64,000 bases of DNA from Hathewaya limosa. Lineage in GTDB: Bacteria > Bacillota > Clostridia > Clostridiales > Clostridiaceae. Below the pieces are notes generated by a model, which saw only the letters and a program-made list of their open reading frames with translations, made no database searches and had not been told where the DNA came from. The DNA is taken from contig NZ_JAUSWN010000006.1 in the NCBI RefSeq assembly GCF_030815255.1, positions 1 to 64,000 of the forward strand, given 5' to 3'. The translations under genes were made by a program, and so were the position numbers. Positions 8,261 through 17,946 of the stretch are shown here, piece by piece (the stretch's first letter is position 1; each line of letters begins with the position of its first letter).

Positions 8261-8507
8261 AATTATCTCCTCTATTATTTTAATTAAGTAAAATATTGTC
8301 TATAATATTAAAAGATATACATTTTTAATTTTAATATGAAATTAAGATTTTGACAACTTATAAAATTACACTTAGTTTATGTGGAAATGTTAAAAAGATT
8401 ACTTAAATTAAAGCTTTATTTTAATAATTTATTAGTGATTTTAATAAAAGGTTAAAATAGGGTATAGTATAGATTAAAGATTATTTAATTAGGTTGGAGA
8501 GGAAACT

Positions 8508-10529
8508 ATGGTGGATTTAAGTTATTTAGATGAAAATCAGAAAAAAGCTGTATTATGTAAGGATAAAAATTCTATAATAATAGCTGCACCGGGATCAGGA
8601 AAAACTACTACTATAATACATAGGGTTTTTTATCTTGTGGACAAGGGAATTAGTAGAAATAATATTATTGTAATAACATTTACGAAAGCGGCAGCTATTA
8701 ATATGAGACAAAGATATGAGAATAAGTTTAATACAAAAGTATCTCCATTTTTTGGAACTTTCCATAGCCTTTTTTATAAAATTCTAAAAAGAGCAGGTTA
8801 TGAATTTGAGATTATTTCATCAATACATAGTAATGAACTTATTAAAAAGACATTATTAACTTATTATGATGAAGTTAGTGAAGATAAAGTTAGAGAAGTT
8901 CTTAATTATATATCATGTTTTAAGACTTCTAATTTAAGTATAGAAGAATTTTCAATTTTAAATCTTTCTAAAAAGATTTTTAAAAAGTGCTATGAGAATT
9001 ATGAAAATTATAAGAAGGAACATAGGTTATTTGATTTTGATGATCTTCAAATAGAGGTATTAAAACTTTTTAGAACAAATGAAAACCTTAAATTAGGATA
9101 TAGCAAGTTATTTAAGTTTATTCTTGTAGATGAATTCCAAGATTGTGATGCTATACAAATGGAAATTTTAAAGTTATTTAGTAAAGAAGGATCTTCTATT
9201 TTTGCAGTTGGAGATGAAGATCAATGTATTTATGGTTTTAGAGGATCTAAACCAGAATGTATGGTGCAATTTGATAAAATTTTTGAAAATGGAAAAAAAC
9301 TTTATTTAGATATAAATTATAGAAGTCCTAAAAATATAGTAGATACATCTAAAAGTTTAATTTGTAATAATAAGCTTAGAAATAAAAAAAATATAAATTC
9401 TAATAATTTAGAACATGGAAACATAAAATTTTCATTGTTTAATTCCGAAGGTGAACAGAGTAATGTTATAGGTGATAATATAATAAAATTGGTTAGCGGA
9501 AGTAAATATTTATTTGAAGACAATATTGTAATGTATAGGACAAATGAGGAAAGTAGAAGTATTATAGATTCTTTTATTAAAAAAGGCATACCTTTTACAT
9601 TAATGGATAGAGAATATAATTTTTATGATAATTTTATATGTAAAGATATACTTGCTTATTTAAGACTTGGTCTAGATATAAGGGATAAAGGAAGTTTTTT
9701 TAGAATAATTAATAAACCTTTTAGATATATAGGAAGAGATACACTTTATAAATTTAAACATAACATTTATAAGGAAAATTGTTTTGATATTTTATGTGAT
9801 ATGGAAGAATTAAAACCATTTCAACTTAAAAATTTAAGAGAATTAGAAAAAGAAATTGTATATTTAAATAAAATGTCTTTAAGTTCTGCTATAGATTATG
9901 TTTTATATGAACTAGACTATTATAAATATATAAAGGAATATTGTGAAAGATATAGAGGAGATTTAAGTGAATTTGATGAAATTATTAATTCTTTTAGGGA
10001 ATCAGCTAGTGAATTTAAAAATATTTTAAGCTTTTTATCTCATATTGAGAAGGTAAAGGAGGAAATAAAACTTAACAAAAAGAAAGATAAAAGACAAGAG
10101 GGGGTATTACTTAGTACAATACATGGTGTTAAGGGGATGGAATTTAAAAATGTATTTTTAATTAATTGTAATGAGGAAGTTATACCCCATGTTAATTCTA
10201 TGGATACTGAAGAAGGAGTTGAAGAAGAGAGGAGGCTTTTTTATGTTGGGATTACAAGAGCTAAGGAGAATTTATGGTTAAATACCTTAAAGGATAAAGG
10301 GGGAAAAGAAAAAAAACCTTCTAGATTCTTAAAAGAAATGGATATAGGTGTAAAAGAAGGTTTTTTAAACTTTAAAGTAGGGAAAAAAATAAATCATAAA
10401 GCTTTTGGAAAGGGAATTATTTCAAAGGTAGATGAAAATACTATAATTATTGATTTTGATGATGGTATGTGTAGAAAATTGGATTCTCAAATAACATATT
10501 ATAATGGACTTATAGAAATATTAAGTTAG
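8508..10529 (+). CDS. UvrD/PcrA-type ATP-dependent DNA helicase
   Basis: Superfamily 1A 3'-5' helicase of 673 residues. Walker A APGSGKTTT is at about residues 27-35, motif II VDEFQDCD at 207-214, motif III GDEDQCIYGFRG at about 238-249, and motif VI EEERRLFYVGITRAKE at about 574-589. The last 50 residues (VGKKINHKAFGKGIISKVDENTIIIDFDDG) match the Tudor-like RNA-polymerase-binding tail of PcrA. It is somewhat shorter than typical PcrA, so it may be a second UvrD-like paralogue rather than the main one. It is monocistronic and its likely role is DNA repair or removal of stalled complexes. Confidence 0.92.
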   Translation: MVDLSYLDENQKKAVLCKDKNSIIIAAPGSGKTTTIIHRVFYLVDKGISRNNIIVITFTKAAAINMRQRYENKFNTKVSPFFGTFHSLFYKILKRAGYEFEIISSIHSNELIKKTLLTYYDEVSEDKVREVLNYISCFKTSNLSIEEFSILNLSKKIFKKCYENYENYKKEHRLFDFDDLQIEVLKLFRTNENLKLGYSKLFKFILVDEFQDCDAIQMEILKLFSKEGSSIFAVGDEDQCIYGFRGSKPECMVQFDKIFENGKKLYLDINYRSPKNIVDTSKSLICNNKLRNKKNINSNNLEHGNIKFSLFNSEGEQSNVIGDNIIKLVSGSKYLFEDNIVMYRTNEESRSIIDSFIKKGIPFTLMDREYNFYDNFICKDILAYLRLGLDIRDKGSFFRIINKPFRYIGRDTLYKFKHNIYKENCFDILCDMEELKPFQLKNLRELEKEIVYLNKMSLSSAIDYVLYELDYYKYIKEYCERYRGDLSEFDEIINSFRESASEFKNILSFLSHIEKVKEEIKLNKKKDKRQEGVLLSTIHGVKGMEFKNVFLINCNEEVIPHVNSMDTEEGVEEERRLFYVGITRAKENLWLNTLKDKGGKEKKPSRFLKEMDIGVKEGFLNFKVGKKINHKAFGKGIISKVDENTIIIDFDDGMCRKLDSQITYYNGLIEILS

Positions 10530-10661
10530 ATCTTAGAAAATAAATGTGCTATACTAATTAACTTTAAAATGCGAATAAAACAAAAAAATACATACTTTAA
10601 TTGACTTACAACATTAATGTGTTATACTTTAAGTGGGTATTCAATTATGGAGGGGAATTCT

Positions 10662-10958
10662 ATGATATTTTTTAAGGATATGTGGGAAGATGTAAAAATT
10701 ATTTTAAATAAAGAAGAGGAACTTAATATTAAGATTATTGAAAAATATAATAGTGGTTTTACAGTAAAGGAAGAAGATATTACTACATTTGTAACTAGGG
10801 ATGACTTCGTAGATCTATGGTGTAAAATGCTATATTATAATCAAATAGAATTAAACTTAAATGATAAAGAACATTTTAAACAAAAGTACGTATATGAAAT
10901 TCTTAAGAAGCTGCCTTATGTTACCGAAGAATCCGGTGTTTTGAGGTTAAATAAATAA
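10662..10958 (+). CDS. Conserved hypothetical protein
   Basis: A 98-residue soluble acidic protein of no family that I recognise. The ORF reaches back to 10617, but a strong GGAGGGG lies seven bases before the ATG at 10662, giving the start MIFFKDMWED. The sequence is predicted mainly helical, with a conserved-looking FVTRDDFVDLWCKMLYY centre and KKLPYVTEESGVLRLNK tail. It has no signal peptide or membrane segment. A long hairpin lies downstream at 11013-11059. Confidence 0.7.
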   Translation: MIFFKDMWEDVKIILNKEEELNIKIIEKYNSGFTVKEEDITTFVTRDDFVDLWCKMLYYNQIELNLNDKEHFKQKYVYEILKKLPYVTEESGVLRLNK

Positions 10959-11012
10959 AGGTTAGAGAAATCAATGGTTATTGAATAATACATATAAGTG
11001 GTATATAATAAA

Positions 11013-11059
11013 AATGATTAGGCTCATATTTTGGTTATTAAAATATGAGCCTAATCATT
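11013..11059. other. Perfect 20-bp-stem hairpin upstream of the M20 peptidase gene
   Basis: Positions 11013-11032 pair perfectly with 11040-11059 around a 7-base loop (GGTTATT). The central arm sequence is TTAGGCTCATATTT. Only a weak T run (TGTTTT) follows on the plus strand, while the minus strand is followed by TTTTATTAT. It ends about ten bases before the ribosome binding site at 11068. It may be an imperfect terminator for the gene at 10662 or an mRNA structure for the next gene. Confidence 0.75.
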
Positions 11060-11081
11060 ATGTTTTGAAAGGAGAGAGTGT

Positions 11082-12251
11082 ATGGAATTTTTACAAAAAG
11101 CTAAAGATATAAAAAAGATATTAATAGATCTAAGACGAGATTTTCATGAAAATCCAGAATTGGATTTTGATTTATATAGAACAAATGCAAAAATTAAAGA
11201 ATTTCTAGAAAAAGAGGAAATTGAATATTATGAATGTGCAAAAACAGGGATTTGTGCTACCATAAGAGGAAAAGGTAATAAAACTGTTGGTATAAGAGCA
11301 GATATGGATGCACTGCCAATTTTAGAAGAAAATGATCATGGATATAAATCTAAAGTAAAAGGTATTATGCATGCTTGTGGACATGATGCCCATACTACTA
11401 TGGCTTTAGGAGCAGCTAAAATTTTAAATTCTATAAAGGATTCTTTAAATGGAAATGTAAGAATTTTTTTTGAGCCTGCGGAAGAAACTACTGGTGGAGC
11501 TAAAGTTATGATAGAGGAAGGTGCTTTAAGTGACATTAAAATAGATGGAATTATAGGACTTCATGTAGAGGAATGGATTCCATGTGGAAAAATAGGAATA
11601 AAAAAAGGCGTAGTTAATGCTGCATCAAATCCTTTTACTATTAAAATTATAGGAAAAGGTGGCCATGGTGCTTCACCACAGTATACTGTGGATCCAATAG
11701 TTATGGCATCACAAGTAATACTAAATTTACAAAGTATAATAAGTAGGGAATTGCCTCCAACTGATGCAGGGGTAATAACAATAGGATCTATTCATGGTGG
11801 AACAGCACAAAATATAATTCCGGGGGAAGTTACATTACAAGGGATTATGAGAACAGTGAGAACAGAACATAGAGAGTATGTAAAAAAGAGACTGGTAGAG
11901 ATTACTGAAAGTACAGTGCATTCCATGAGAGGTGAATGTGAAATAGATATAGAGGAAAGTTATCCTTGTTTATATAACGATGATAATATGGCAGATTTAC
12001 TTATAAATTCTGCAGAGAATGTTATAGGAAAAGAAAATATAGAAATTTTAGATGTACCTAATATGGGCGTAGAAAGTTTTGCATATTTTGCTATGAAAAA
12101 ACCAGCTGTGTTTTATTATTTAGGGTGTGGGAATGCAGAGAAAGGAATAGTTTATCCACTTCATAATTGTAAATTTAATATTGATGAAGATTGTTTATGT
12201 ATAGGGACTGCTATTCACTGTGCAGCAGCTGTAAATTTCTTGAATAGTTAA
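11082..12251 (+). CDS. M20-family amidohydrolase (N-acyl amino acid / hippurate hydrolase type)
   Basis: A 389-residue cytoplasmic dinuclear metallo-amidohydrolase. The signatures are GIRADMDALPI (about 70-80), HACGHDAHTTMALGAA (Cys99, His101, His104), the catalytic Glu pair FEPAEETTGGA near 133-143, GLHVEEW, and a dimerisation domain with GGHGASPQYTVDPI. A GNAEKGIVYPLHNCKFNIDE ending supplies the last metal His. The family cleaves N-acyl or aminoacyl substrates. Annotation as N-acetyl-diaminopimelate deacetylase, hippuricase or aminoacylase cannot be decided from sequence. AAGGAGAGAG precedes the ATG. Confidence 0.92.
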   Translation: MEFLQKAKDIKKILIDLRRDFHENPELDFDLYRTNAKIKEFLEKEEIEYYECAKTGICATIRGKGNKTVGIRADMDALPILEENDHGYKSKVKGIMHACGHDAHTTMALGAAKILNSIKDSLNGNVRIFFEPAEETTGGAKVMIEEGALSDIKIDGIIGLHVEEWIPCGKIGIKKGVVNAASNPFTIKIIGKGGHGASPQYTVDPIVMASQVILNLQSIISRELPPTDAGVITIGSIHGGTAQNIIPGEVTLQGIMRTVRTEHREYVKKRLVEITESTVHSMRGECEIDIEESYPCLYNDDNMADLLINSAENVIGKENIEILDVPNMGVESFAYFAMKKPAVFYYLGCGNAEKGIVYPLHNCKFNIDEDCLCIGTAIHCAAAVNFLNS

Positions 12252-12358
12252 TAAGGTGGTAACAAAGTAAACTTTATGAAAAAATATGGAATTTTAATGT
12301 GTACTAGTGTATAATATTAAAAGTCCTTGTAAACATAAGGAACCCTAGGAGGAAAAAG

Positions 12359-13321
12359 ATGAAAATTGATATTGGAATAAATGAAGGTAATCAAAGATTA
12401 GATAAATTTTGTAGAAAGTTATTTAAAGATGTTCCTTTAAGTGCTATTTATAAGGGTATTAGAAAAGGTGATATTAAGGTAAATGGTAAAAAAGGTAAAG
12501 AAAAGTATATGCTACAAGAAGGTGATGTAGTAGAAATTAAGTATTTACAATCAAATAATAAAGAAAACAAAAAAGATTATATAAAAGTAGAGAAAAATGG
12601 AATAAAAATAACTTATGAAGATAGTAACATATTATTAGTTGAAAAGTGGCCAGGTGTATTGGTGCATGCTGATAAAAATGTTAATGAAATAACTTTAACA
12701 GATCATGTTCTTTCTTATTTAGATGAAAAAGGTGATTATACACCAGAAACTGAACTTACGTTTAGACCATCATCATGTAATAGGTTAGATAAAAATACTT
12801 CTGGTATTGTTATCTTTGGTAAAAATTTTTTAGCTACTAAAGATATGAATGAGATGCTAAGAGAACGCATGATAGATAAATATTATGTAGCTTTAGTAAA
12901 AGGTAGAATAAAAGATGGACGTTATGAGGCTTATATAGAAAAAAATCATAATACCAATGAATCTAAAGTATCTTTAAAGCCAAATGGAGATTGCAAAAAA
13001 ATTGCCATGGAAGTCAAGGTGCTAGAAAGCGTTGGAATTTTTTCCTTTATAGAAATGAAACTTTTAACAGGAAGAAGTCATCAGCTTAGAGCACATTTAA
13101 GTTTCCTTGGTAATCCAATAGTAGGAGATCCTAAATATGGAGATAAAAAATCAAATGAGTATTTCCATAATAAATATGGATTAAACTATCAATTTTTATA
13201 TTCATATAAACTTGTCTTTAGAGAATGTACAGAGAATTTAAAGTACTTGGAGAGTAAAACTATAGCAGAAAGTTTACCGCCTATTTTTAAAAGAATAAAA
13301 AAAGATGTAATGAAGTTTTAA
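12359..13321 (+). CDS. RluA-family RNA pseudouridine synthase
   Basis: Isomerises specific uridines in rRNA or tRNA to pseudouridine. It has an S4 RNA-binding domain at residues 1-62 (NQRLDKFCRKLF and IRKGDIKVNGKKG), then the catalytic domain with NRLDKNTSGIVIF, in which Asp144 is the catalytic aspartate. RxHQLRxHL-type GRSHQLRAHLSFLGNPIVGDPKYG follows in the last third. The 320-residue length fits the RluC/RluD group. The target site is unknown. A GGAGG six bases before ATG supports the start. It lies 20 bp upstream of the flippase gene and is probably co-transcribed. Confidence 0.93.
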   Translation: MKIDIGINEGNQRLDKFCRKLFKDVPLSAIYKGIRKGDIKVNGKKGKEKYMLQEGDVVEIKYLQSNNKENKKDYIKVEKNGIKITYEDSNILLVEKWPGVLVHADKNVNEITLTDHVLSYLDEKGDYTPETELTFRPSSCNRLDKNTSGIVIFGKNFLATKDMNEMLRERMIDKYYVALVKGRIKDGRYEAYIEKNHNTNESKVSLKPNGDCKKIAMEVKVLESVGIFSFIEMKLLTGRSHQLRAHLSFLGNPIVGDPKYGDKKSNEYFHNKYGLNYQFLYSYKLVFRECTENLKYLESKTIAESLPPIFKRIKKDVMKF

Positions 13322-13341
13322 AAAGATAAGGGTGTTATTTT

Positions 13342-14970
13342 ATGAGTGATATTTCAATCGATCAACAATCAACCACCAAAGGATTTGCCATTTTATCCAT
13401 GGCAGGTATAATAGGAAAAGTTCTTTCTATATTATATATTCCTTTTTTAAGAAAGATTATAGGAGAAGCAGGTATAGGAGTTTATAATATAGCATATACC
13501 ATTTATGTATTTTTATATGTTATAGCCAATTCAGGAATTCCAGTTGCTATATCTAAGAGCATTTCTGAGTTAATAGCATTAGGAAATTACAAAGATGCAA
13601 TTAGAGCTTTCAAAATTTCAAGAATGCTATTATTTATAATAGGACTTGTGTTGTCTATTGGTATGTTTGTTTTTGCCGAACCATTGAGTAAATATATGCA
13701 AGATGGAAAAACAACTGCTAAGTTAGCTATAATGGCATTGGCACCAACACTACTTGTAACGTCTATTTTAAGTACTTATAGAGGATACTTTCAAGGTAGA
13801 AGTAATATGACACCTACGGCTATATCACAAGTTGTAGAACAACTTTTTAATATTATTTTTAGTTTATTTTTTGCATATATATTTTATAATAAATTTGGTG
13901 TGGAGGCAGGTGTTGCAGGAGGTACAGTAGGTACTTTTGTAGGAGCACTTGTAGCTGTAATAATTTTAATTTTATTTTATGAGAAAAATAAAAAAATAAG
14001 AGTAGTGAAGGAACATAAAGTAGTAAAAACTAGATATTCTAATAAAAGATTGCTAAGAAAAATATTAGCATATTCTGTTCCTATGACAGTTTGTGTCGCA
14101 CTTTTAAATATTGGTGCTTTATTAGACAATAAAATAATTACTCATGTGTTGCCAACAATAGGAATTAGTGAACATAATGTTGATGTAATGGTAGGATTAA
14201 TATATCAATATAATACTTTAATAAATGTACCAATAGCTATAATTTCTTCACTAGCTGTAGCTGTTTTACCTGCTATTTCAGGATATGCCGCTTTAAATGA
14301 CAAAAAAGCATTAGGAAGTAAAATAAGTTATGCATATAGACTATGTCTTTTAATTGCTATACCTTCAGCAGTTGGATTATTTAGTTTAAGTGGTGGGATT
14401 TGTAGATTTTTAGCATATAGTGAAAATGTAGCACCACTTTTAAGGATAGGAGCATTAAACCTAATTTTAATGGGAGTAGTGCAAATACAAACATCTATAT
14501 TGCAAGGAGTAGGAAGAATTAGATTAGTTACAGTGCATGCTTTTATAGGTATAGTATTTAAAGTTATAATAGAGATTATTACTATGAAATATATAAATAT
14601 AAATGCTATTTTATTAGGAAATTTTATATGTTTCGGTGTTCAAATATTATTAAATTGTAGAGCTATAAAATCTACTCTTAGAATTAAATTCCATATAGCT
14701 AAAAAGGCAATAAAAATAGCTTTCTCATCGTTGGTAATGGGATTAGTAGCCTTTTTAATGCACTATATAATTTATTCAGTATTTCATATATTTTTAGGAA
14801 CTTCATATATATTTAATGCTATAGCTACAATAGTTGCTATTATAGCAGCTGTATACATTTATTTATATGTACTTATATTAACTGCAGGGATAAGAAAAAA
14901 GGATTTTGATGTATTACCAAAAAGATTAATAAAATTTATTCCTAATTTTATGCTTGTAGATTTAATATAG
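13342..14970 (+). CDS. MOP-superfamily flippase, YtgP/MurJ-like
   Basis: A 542-residue polytopic membrane protein of the polysaccharide-exporter group, with about 14 hydrophobic segments. The N-terminal GKVLSILYIPFLRKIIGEAGIG and VYNIAYTIYVFLYVIANSGIPVAISKSISE match the YtgP/SpoVB family, whose members act as lipid II or lipid-linked oligosaccharide flippases. YtgP of Bacillus is a MurJ-type lipid II flippase, so a role in cell-wall precursor export is inferred. It is transcribed with the pseudouridine synthase and converges on spoVB. A bidirectional terminator separates the two. Confidence 0.88.
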   Translation: MSDISIDQQSTTKGFAILSMAGIIGKVLSILYIPFLRKIIGEAGIGVYNIAYTIYVFLYVIANSGIPVAISKSISELIALGNYKDAIRAFKISRMLLFIIGLVLSIGMFVFAEPLSKYMQDGKTTAKLAIMALAPTLLVTSILSTYRGYFQGRSNMTPTAISQVVEQLFNIIFSLFFAYIFYNKFGVEAGVAGGTVGTFVGALVAVIILILFYEKNKKIRVVKEHKVVKTRYSNKRLLRKILAYSVPMTVCVALLNIGALLDNKIITHVLPTIGISEHNVDVMVGLIYQYNTLINVPIAIISSLAVAVLPAISGYAALNDKKALGSKISYAYRLCLLIAIPSAVGLFSLSGGICRFLAYSENVAPLLRIGALNLILMGVVQIQTSILQGVGRIRLVTVHAFIGIVFKVIIEIITMKYININAILLGNFICFGVQILLNCRAIKSTLRIKFHIAKKAIKIAFSSLVMGLVAFLMHYIIYSVFHIFLGTSYIFNAIATIVAIIAAVYIYLYVLILTAGIRKKDFDVLPKRLIKFIPNFMLVDLI

Positions 14971-15013
14971 TAACTACAAAAATAAATTATATATAATTGA
15001 ATAGTATATAATG

Positions 15014-15044
15014 AAAGAGCACTTTAAATTCAGTGCTCTTTTTA
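15014..15044. terminator. Terminator between convergent flippase genes
   Basis: AAGAGCACT (15015-15023) pairs with AGTGCTCTT (15032-15040) and a T run follows. A shorter A run lies on the other side, so leftward use is weaker. Confidence 0.85.
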
Positions 15045-15053
15045 TTTTTATTA

Positions 15054-16556
15054 TCATTCTTCTCCTTTTTGTATAATGAAAACAGAAATAAAAAATAAAG
15101 AAAAACCTAAAAAAATTATTAGCATATTTTTTGAGAAAAAACTTAAGTGAGTTATAGATTTATTTAAAATTTTTAATATATAATATAAAAACCAAGAGGA
15201 AAGTAAACTTATTATTATATTTGGTATACTAAAATGAATAGGACACATTTTATGAATATCTATAAAGTTTAAGGTAAGAGAAACAATTCCAACTATTAAA
15301 AAGGTTATTCCAAATCCATAGATATTTATGTGAGGTATTCCTAAGAGAACATAAAATAAACATATTTCTAAAACTGAACTTATAAGAGAGTTTATTAAAA
15401 CTTTTTTTTGATTTCCAAGTCCATTTAAGATACTATAACTGGAAGAGGACATATATACAAAAGGTGCTGAATAAGCTGCCAATTTTATATATTCTCCTAA
15501 ATCATCTCTCCCAAAAAACATAATTCCTAAATTTTTAGGTATACAAAGACAAATAACTAAATTTCCTAGGCCTAATAAAAGTGATATAAGCATTACTTCT
15601 TTGATTCTTTTTTCAAGTCCATAAAAGTCATTTATAGCAATACTTTTGGAGATATCAGGAATAAGTAAAGTGGAAATAGACATTATTACTACCATAGGAA
15701 AAAATACTATAGTTAATGCCATTCCGGAAAATTTACCTATCATACTAAGAGCAGTAGTATATTCAATTCCAGCGGCTACAAGACGCCGTGGGATTAGTAA
15801 AGTAGAACAAGATGAAATAGCCGTAGTTAAAAATCCGTTTATACAAAGAGGAATAGCTACAACTAAAAGATTAAACAATAATTGAATACTAGATTCCTCC
15901 TTTTGTGTGGATAAATATACCTTAGTACTATGAAATTTATAATACAGACCTAAAAGTATAAAGCTAAGTAATTCTCCTAATGTTAAGGCTATATAGGAAA
16001 CGGTTACAGCATATGTTATATGTTTTACGCTAAGAGCTTTAATTAAACTTACTATGGCAATCATTCTTATGGCTTTTTCAAAAACGTCTATAAAAGCAGG
16101 AACTTTAACTTTAGAAGTTCCATAAAAGTAACCTTTAAATATAGAGGATAATGCAACGAAAATTAGGGCAGGTGAAATAGCCCAAAGAGAATAAATAGTT
16201 CTATTATCTTTTATAATGTATTTTGAAATTAAAGGAGAAAAAATTAAAAATAAAACTGTAATTAAAATTCCCCAAATTAAATCAAATAAAAAAGAAATAT
16301 GTACAGTTTTAATTAAATTTCCATAGTCATTTTTACTATAGTAATGGGATGCTTCTTTTGAAATTGCTGTAATCATTCCACCACAAATTAAGCAACAGAA
16401 TAAATCATATATAGGCATAACTAAAGAATATAGTCCTAAACCTTCAGAACCTAACTCTTTAGATAAAATAATAGAGAATAAAAATCGTAGTACTCCAGTA
16501 GCTAAGTTTGATAATGTTAAAATAATAGAATTTTTGTAGAAGTTGTCTTTACTCAT
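15054..16556 (-). CDS. spoVB: Stage V sporulation protein B-like flippase
   Basis: A 500-residue MOP-superfamily membrane protein with about 14 transmembrane segments. The start (FYKNSIILTLSNLATGVLRFLFSIILSKELGSEGLGLYSLVMPIYDLFCCL) matches SpoVB, which is needed for spore cortex peptidoglycan synthesis, probably as a precursor flippase. It faces a related paralogue at 13342-14970. AGGAGG nine bases upstream of ATG supports the start. Expression in the mother cell is expected from the family, but no clear sigma-E or sigma-K promoter was identified by eye. Confidence 0.88.
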   Translation of the reverse strand: MSKDNFYKNSIILTLSNLATGVLRFLFSIILSKELGSEGLGLYSLVMPIYDLFCCLICGGMITAISKEASHYYSKNDYGNLIKTVHISFLFDLIWGILITVLFLIFSPLISKYIIKDNRTIYSLWAISPALIFVALSSIFKGYFYGTSKVKVPAFIDVFEKAIRMIAIVSLIKALSVKHITYAVTVSYIALTLGELLSFILLGLYYKFHSTKVYLSTQKEESSIQLLFNLLVVAIPLCINGFLTTAISSCSTLLIPRRLVAAGIEYTTALSMIGKFSGMALTIVFFPMVVIMSISTLLIPDISKSIAINDFYGLEKRIKEVMLISLLLGLGNLVICLCIPKNLGIMFFGRDDLGEYIKLAAYSAPFVYMSSSSYSILNGLGNQKKVLINSLISSVLEICLFYVLLGIPHINIYGFGITFLIVGIVSLTLNFIDIHKMCPIHFSIPNIIISLLSSWFLYYILKILNKSITHLSFFSKNMLIIFLGFSLFFISVFIIQKGEE

Positions 16557-16701
16557 ATGTTCCTCCTAAATTTATTGCAATTATTAATTCATATGAAAAA
16601 AATTTTTTTTATATGAGTAATTAAAATTTAAATTATATATTCATATAGATAGAAAAATATAAATATATATAAATAAGAATTAATTTTATGGGGTGAACTT
16701 T

Positions 16702-17916
16702 TTGAGTAAAATATATAAAAATTTAGTTAAAGGACTTTTAGGAATATTATTTTTGATATGTATATTTACATTAATTACTTATGGAAGAAGAAATATTGGT
16801 TTAGATTCATTTACTTGTGCTGAAGAATTTAAAGGTGATATGTATTTTAAAGGATTTAAAGATGCAGTAGATTTTACCTATAATGAAGATAATACATATT
16901 TTATAGCCTATAAAAACAAAATACAAATTTTAAATGAAAAGGGATATAGCGAGGTTTTACTAAAAAATAATAATCTTAATATAACAAGTATTGAATATAA
17001 GGATGATAAGTTATATTATGTATCGGGAACAAAAGTATATTATTATGATTTAAAAAATAAACAACAAAAAAATATTATTAAAGATATTCCTAATTATGGG
17101 GACTATAGAAAAAGTCTTTTGAAGGTTAAGGGGAATTATTTATATGTAAGCATAGGTTCTGCTACTAATTCTGGCGTAGTAGGAGAAGATAATAAATGGA
17201 TAGAACAATATTCTCATAATCATGATATAACTCCTAAGGCACTTACTATTAAGGGAGATAATTTTGGAGATGAAAAGACAGGTGCATTTGTTCCATATAA
17301 AACTCAAAATATAAAAGGACAAATTTTAACTAGTTCTTTCCCAGGAAATTCATCTATTATTATATATAATTTAAAAACTAGAGCTATGGAAACTTTTGCT
17401 TGGGGCATTAGAAATATAAAAGGTCTTGATTTTAATAGTAAAGAAAAGTTGTTTGGAGTAGTAGGAGGAATGGAAAATAGAGGTTTAAGGCCGGTAAAGG
17501 GTGATTGTGATTATATATTTCGTATAGATAAGAACATTTGGTATGGATGGCCAGATTATAGTGGAGGAGATCCAATAAATTCTCCAAGATTTAAAAATAA
17601 AAATGGTGGTAGAATACCATTTATCTTAGCAAATCATCCTAGTACAAATCCTCCAGGTCCATATTATCAACATAAAAAATTAAATTCTTTAGGAACTTTA
17701 GCTATTGATAAAGATGCTATATTAAAAGAAAAAGATAGTATATACTTTTATGAAATTAATGATAATATAATATATAAAATAAATAAAAGTAATGTTACTA
17801 AGCCAGTGGTTAAACTGCCCAAAGATAGTATGATATGTAGTATAAAGTTTTGTAGTAATAAATTATTAGCACTAGATAAGAAAAAAGGAATACTATATAA
17901 AGTAGAAAACAAATAA
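16702..17916 (+). CDS. Membrane-anchored beta-propeller protein, glucose/sorbosone dehydrogenase-like
   Basis: About 404 residues with one N-terminal transmembrane segment (about 10-28), followed by an extracytoplasmic propeller. FAWGIRNIKGLDF, then RIDKNIWYGWPDYSGGDPI and HPSTNPPGPYY resemble the soluble quinoprotein glucose/sorbosone dehydrogenase fold. I could not identify the catalytic His or the PQQ-binding residues of true dehydrogenases, so enzyme activity is doubtful. The frame opens with a GTG at 16693, but GGGGTG sits six bases before the TTG at 16702, so TTG is the likely start. It is 30 bp ahead of the phospholipase C homologue. Confidence 0.75.
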   Translation: MSKIYKNLVKGLLGILFLICIFTLITYGRRNIGLDSFTCAEEFKGDMYFKGFKDAVDFTYNEDNTYFIAYKNKIQILNEKGYSEVLLKNNNLNITSIEYKDDKLYYVSGTKVYYYDLKNKQQKNIIKDIPNYGDYRKSLLKVKGNYLYVSIGSATNSGVVGEDNKWIEQYSHNHDITPKALTIKGDNFGDEKTGAFVPYKTQNIKGQILTSSFPGNSSIIIYNLKTRAMETFAWGIRNIKGLDFNSKEKLFGVVGGMENRGLRPVKGDCDYIFRIDKNIWYGWPDYSGGDPINSPRFKNKNGGRIPFILANHPSTNPPGPYYQHKKLNSLGTLAIDKDAILKEKDSIYFYEINDNIIYKINKSNVTKPVVKLPKDSMICSIKFCSNKLLALDKKKGILYKVENK

Positions 17917-17946
17917 TAAACATAAACATGTGAAAAGGGGAGAATA

